Positions 5,600 to 7,597 of a DNA stretch of 7,597 bases are shown in pieces. The number at the start of each line of letters is the position of its first letter. Position 1 is the stretch's first letter. A program made the translations under genes and the position numbers. This DNA is from Gammaproteobacteria bacterium (lineage in GTDB: Bacteria > Pseudomonadota > Gammaproteobacteria > Pseudomonadales > GM7GCV1), in NCBI GenBank assembly GCA_030830945.1, contig JAURLY010000285.1:1-7597 (forward strand). The letters are read 5' to 3'. A model generated the notes under the pieces. That model searched no databases. It was not told the origin of the DNA and was given only the letters and a program-made list of their open reading frames with translations.

Positions 5600-6382
5600 T
5601 TTTCTCAGGCTCTCACCGGGCTCTTCAGCCCGCATAAAGGCTTCCCCAACCAAAAAGGCATTAACTCCGGAAGAACGCATAAGTTCAACATCTTGCGTCG
5701 CCAAAATACCGCTTTCGGTCACCACGATTCTCTGGTCATCTATCTTATTTAAAAGTTTAAGCGTGGTATCGAGATTGGTTTCAAAGGTATGCAGGTTGCG
5801 ATTATTGATACCAATCAATCGATTGCTGGTTTGCAAAGCAACATCCAGCTCAGCCTCATCATGGACTTCAATCAGGACATCCAGACCAATCTCCAAAGCG
5901 AGCTCATTCAAATCCATCAGTTGTGATTTTTCCAATGATGCAACGATCAGCAATACACAATCTGCACCAATCACTCTGGCTTCATAGATCTGGTAAGGAT
6001 CAATAAGAAAATCCTTGCGTATGACAGGTAGGCTGCAGGCCGCACGCGCCTGCTGCAAATACACTTCAGAACCCTGGAAATAGTCTCGATCAGTCAAAAC
6101 TGAGAGGCAGGTAGCGCCACCGGCTTCATAACTTTTAGCGATTTCGGCCGGATAAAAATCTTTCCTGATGATGCCTTTGCTGGGTGAAGCCTTCTTTATT
6201 TCCGCAATCACTGCCGCCTGCCCCATGGTCAGTCGATGCTCCATCGCCCGAACAAACCCCCTGGGCTCCGGCTGATCTACCGCCCTGGCTGCAAGTTCCT
6301 CAAGAGATACTTGTGCACTGCGCTCGGCAACTTCTTGTCGTTTGCGCGTATTAATGTTTTCCAGGATTGTAGGAGCAGCCAT
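5588..6382 (-). CDS. trpC: Indole-3-glycerol phosphate synthase
   Basis: This enzyme closes the ring of 1-(2-carboxyphenylamino)-1-deoxyribulose 5-phosphate to give indole-3-glycerol phosphate in tryptophan synthesis. It is a single-domain TIM barrel of 264 residues, not fused to TrpF as in E. coli. Active-site signatures are visible: Glu61 and Lys63 in AEIKKASPSKG, Lys123 in VIRKDF, Glu172 in LIEVHDE, Asn193 in GINNRNL, and TESGI (222-226) with GEAFM for phosphate binding. The ATG start lies 5 bp after the trpD stop with no strong Shine-Dalgarno sequence, which suggests translational coupling. Its TGA stop lies inside the end of the convergent CRP-family gene, leaving no space for a terminator between them. 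Confidence 0.97.
   Translation of the reverse strand: MAAPTILENINTRKRQEVAERSAQVSLEELAARAVDQPEPRGFVRAMEHRLTMGQAAVIAEIKKASPSKGIIRKDFYPAEIAKSYEAGGATCLSVLTDRDYFQGSEVYLQQARAACSLPVIRKDFLIDPYQIYEARVIGADCVLLIVASLEKSQLMDLNELALEIGLDVLIEVHDEAELDVALQTSNRLIGINNRNLHTFETNLDTTLKLLNKIDDQRIVVTESGILATQDVELMRSSGVNAFLVGEAFMRAEEPGESLRKLFF
5617..5632. other. Perfect stem-loop past second CRP gene, inside trpC
   Basis: CGGGCT and AGCCCG form a 6-bp stem around the tetraloop CTTC, 17 bp beyond the stop of the second CRP gene and within the last codons of trpC on the other strand. No T-run follows in either direction. It might help end or stabilise the CRP transcript, or it may simply reflect the coding sequence. Confidence 0.3.
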
Positions 6383-6387
6383 GTGAG

Positions 6388-7416
6388 TTACTTGGTTTCA
6401 ACGTCCTTGAGCATGCGAGTAAACTCGGCAAACTCCTGCAATTTGATTTTGGCATGACCGGAGCCAATGATGTCGCCAGCCATCTGAACACCTTCTCGAA
6501 GGCTGGACGCTATACCTGCAACATAAATAGCAGCACCCGCATTCAAGGCGATCATATCTGCAGCTACGGCACTGCTGTCTTCAAACGCACTTTCAATCAG
6601 GGACAGACTTTCTTCAGCTGTCTCTACACGCAATGAATCTAGCGAGGTTGCATTTAATCCAAAATCCTCGGGCGTAATCTCATACTCGTGGATTTCGCCA
6701 TCTCGCAATTCAGCAACAAAGGTTTTACCCGCTATGCTGATTTCATCCAGTCCATCCTCGGAATGAACCACCATCACGTGATTACTTCCCAGGTTTTGCA
6801 GGACTTCGGCTATTGGTCGCACCCAATGTCGGGCAAAAACACCTAAAACCTGATTAAGTGCGCCAGCGGGATTAGTCAGCGGACCAAGTAAATTAAAGAT
6901 AGTGCGTGTGGCAAGTTCACGTCGTGGGCCGATGGCATATTTCATGGCCCCGTGATGCGCTGGTGCAAACATAAAGCCAACGCCCTGCTCTTCTATGCAC
7001 CGGCCGACTTGCTGGGCATTTAGATCGAGGCGAACTCCTGCCGCTTCCAGCAGGTCAGCACTTCCGCTTTTGGAACTGACAGAGCGATTTCCATGCTTGG
7101 CAACATGTGCCCCAGCCGCTGCCGTTACAATTGCGCTGGCAGTAGAAACATTAAAAATTTTCGAGCCGTCCCCACCTGTCCCACATGTATCGATAAGGTC
7201 ATTAACGGCCAGATCAACAGGCGTCACCAATTCTCGCATGACCTCGGCAGCACCTGTGATTTCTTCCACGGTTTCACCTTTCATCCGCAAGGCAACCAGA
7301 AACCCTCCTATTTGGGCGTCGGTTGCCTGCCCAGTCATGATGGTGGTCATGGCCTCACGCATTTCTTCAGTCGACAGATCCTGGTTCTCGATTACTTTGG
7401 CAATAAATGTTTGCAT
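6388..7416 (-). CDS. trpD: Anthranilate phosphoribosyltransferase
   Basis: This enzyme transfers the phosphoribosyl group of PRPP to anthranilate, the second step of the tryptophan branch. The 342 residues match the length of stand-alone TrpD; there is no fused TrpG domain. Visible motifs are DTCGTGGDG (76-84, PRPP binding), KHGNRSVSSKSGSAD (107-121), the GPLTNP loop (178-183) and the Asp-Glu metal site in DGLDE (221-225). The start at ATG 7416 is chosen because GAGGAG lies 9 bp upstream and the family begins at about MQTFIAKVIENQDLS. A longer in-frame reading from 7473 would overlap the end of trpG and add 19 unrelated residues. It is the middle gene of a trpG-trpD-trpC operon. Confidence 0.97.
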   Translation of the reverse strand: MQTFIAKVIENQDLSTEEMREAMTTIMTGQATDAQIGGFLVALRMKGETVEEITGAAEVMRELVTPVDLAVNDLIDTCGTGGDGSKIFNVSTASAIVTAAAGAHVAKHGNRSVSSKSGSADLLEAAGVRLDLNAQQVGRCIEEQGVGFMFAPAHHGAMKYAIGPRRELATRTIFNLLGPLTNPAGALNQVLGVFARHWVRPIAEVLQNLGSNHVMVVHSEDGLDEISIAGKTFVAELRDGEIHEYEITPEDFGLNATSLDSLRVETAEESLSLIESAFEDSSAVAADMIALNAGAAIYVAGIASSLREGVQMAGDIIGSGHAKIKLQEFAEFTRMLKDVETK

Positions 7417-7425
7417 TGTTGCTAG

Positions 7426-7431
7426 CTCCTC
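7426..7431 (-). promoter_or_regulatory. Ribosome binding site setting trpD start
   Basis: On the minus strand GAGGAG is followed by 9 bases and ATG at 7416. It lies in the 19-bp gap between the trpG stop and trpD and rules out the longer reading that starts inside trpG. Confidence 0.8.
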
Positions 7432-7435
7432 GAGA

Positions 7436-7597
7436 TCAGGTTTCCAGAAAATTTCGCAGCAGGTCGTGTCCATGCTGACTGAGAATACTCTCCGGGTGGA
7501 ACTGTACGCCCTCTATGGAATATTCCCTATGGCGAATACCCATGATTTCGTCCAGCTGCCCATCCGGGGTTTGGGTCCAGGCAGTAACTTCCAGGCA
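7436..7597 (-). CDS. trpG: Anthranilate synthase glutaminase subunit, C-terminal end
   Basis: Only the last 53 codons and the TGA stop are inside the window; the gene continues past its right edge. The visible end begins CLEVTAWTQTPDG and contains VQFHPESILSQHGHDLLRNF, the hallmark C-terminus of class-I glutamine amidotransferases. The His and Glu of HPE are the last two members of the catalytic Cys-His-Glu triad. TrpG supplies ammonia from glutamine to TrpE for anthranilate synthesis. The close relative PabA shares the HPES motif, but the position directly before trpD and trpC favours TrpG, which may serve both roles. It is too short to appear as an obvious open frame. Confidence 0.93.
   Translation of the reverse strand, partial: CLEVTAWTQTPDGQLDEIMGIRHREYSIEGVQFHPESILSQHGHDLLRNFLET

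Noticed and set aside
7417..7473. Longer TrpD from ATG 7473
   Set aside because: This stretch encodes the end of TrpG in another frame, and GAGGAG at 7426-7431 points to ATG 7416.

Overview
The window reads as an ordinary chromosomal segment of a gammaproteobacterium. It encodes RhlE, PurD, a bacterial Coq7 (ubiquinone synthesis), a YhfA-type OsmC protein, CRP/Vfr-like regulators and a trpG-trpD-trpC block. From memory, the stretch coq7 / OsmC protein / crp / trpC-trpD-trpG matches the vfr neighbourhood of Pseudomonas (where speD also lies between coq7 and the OsmC gene; it is absent here). That suggests a Pseudomonadales- or Cellvibrionales-like relative, but the sequence alone does not fix the genus. 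No mobile element, CRISPR array, tRNA or rRNA gene is visible.

Left part, plus strand: a short leader with a long hairpin (55-88), then the DEAD-box RNA helicase gene rhlE from a TTG start. Next comes a 132-bp gap with a consensus TATAAT box, a four-residue mini-ORF and a perfect inverted repeat. purD (purine synthesis) and coq7 (ubiquinone hydroxylation) follow, 19 bp apart. coq7 ends only 3 bp from the stop of the convergent OsmC-family gene.

Middle part: the OsmC-family gene (minus strand) diverges from two tandem CRP-family genes (plus strand). The first copy is the closer match to canonical CRP/Vfr. It is broken by a TAG where CRP has Trp85 and by a one-base frameshift 13 codons before the natural end. 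The second copy is intact, starts at TTG, keeps the cAMP-pocket and DNA-recognition residues, and has changed at activating region 1 and at position 85. This is the most notable feature of the window: the conventional copy looks dead and the divergent paralogue survives.

Right part, minus strand: trpG (only its last 53 codons are inside), trpD and trpC form a tight tryptophan-biosynthesis operon with gaps of 19 and 5 bp. trpC runs into the second CRP gene tail to tail, and the two coding regions overlap by 12 bp.

I see no strong evidence for a wholly new system. The second-look items are the decayed and diverged crp pair and several small leader structures.
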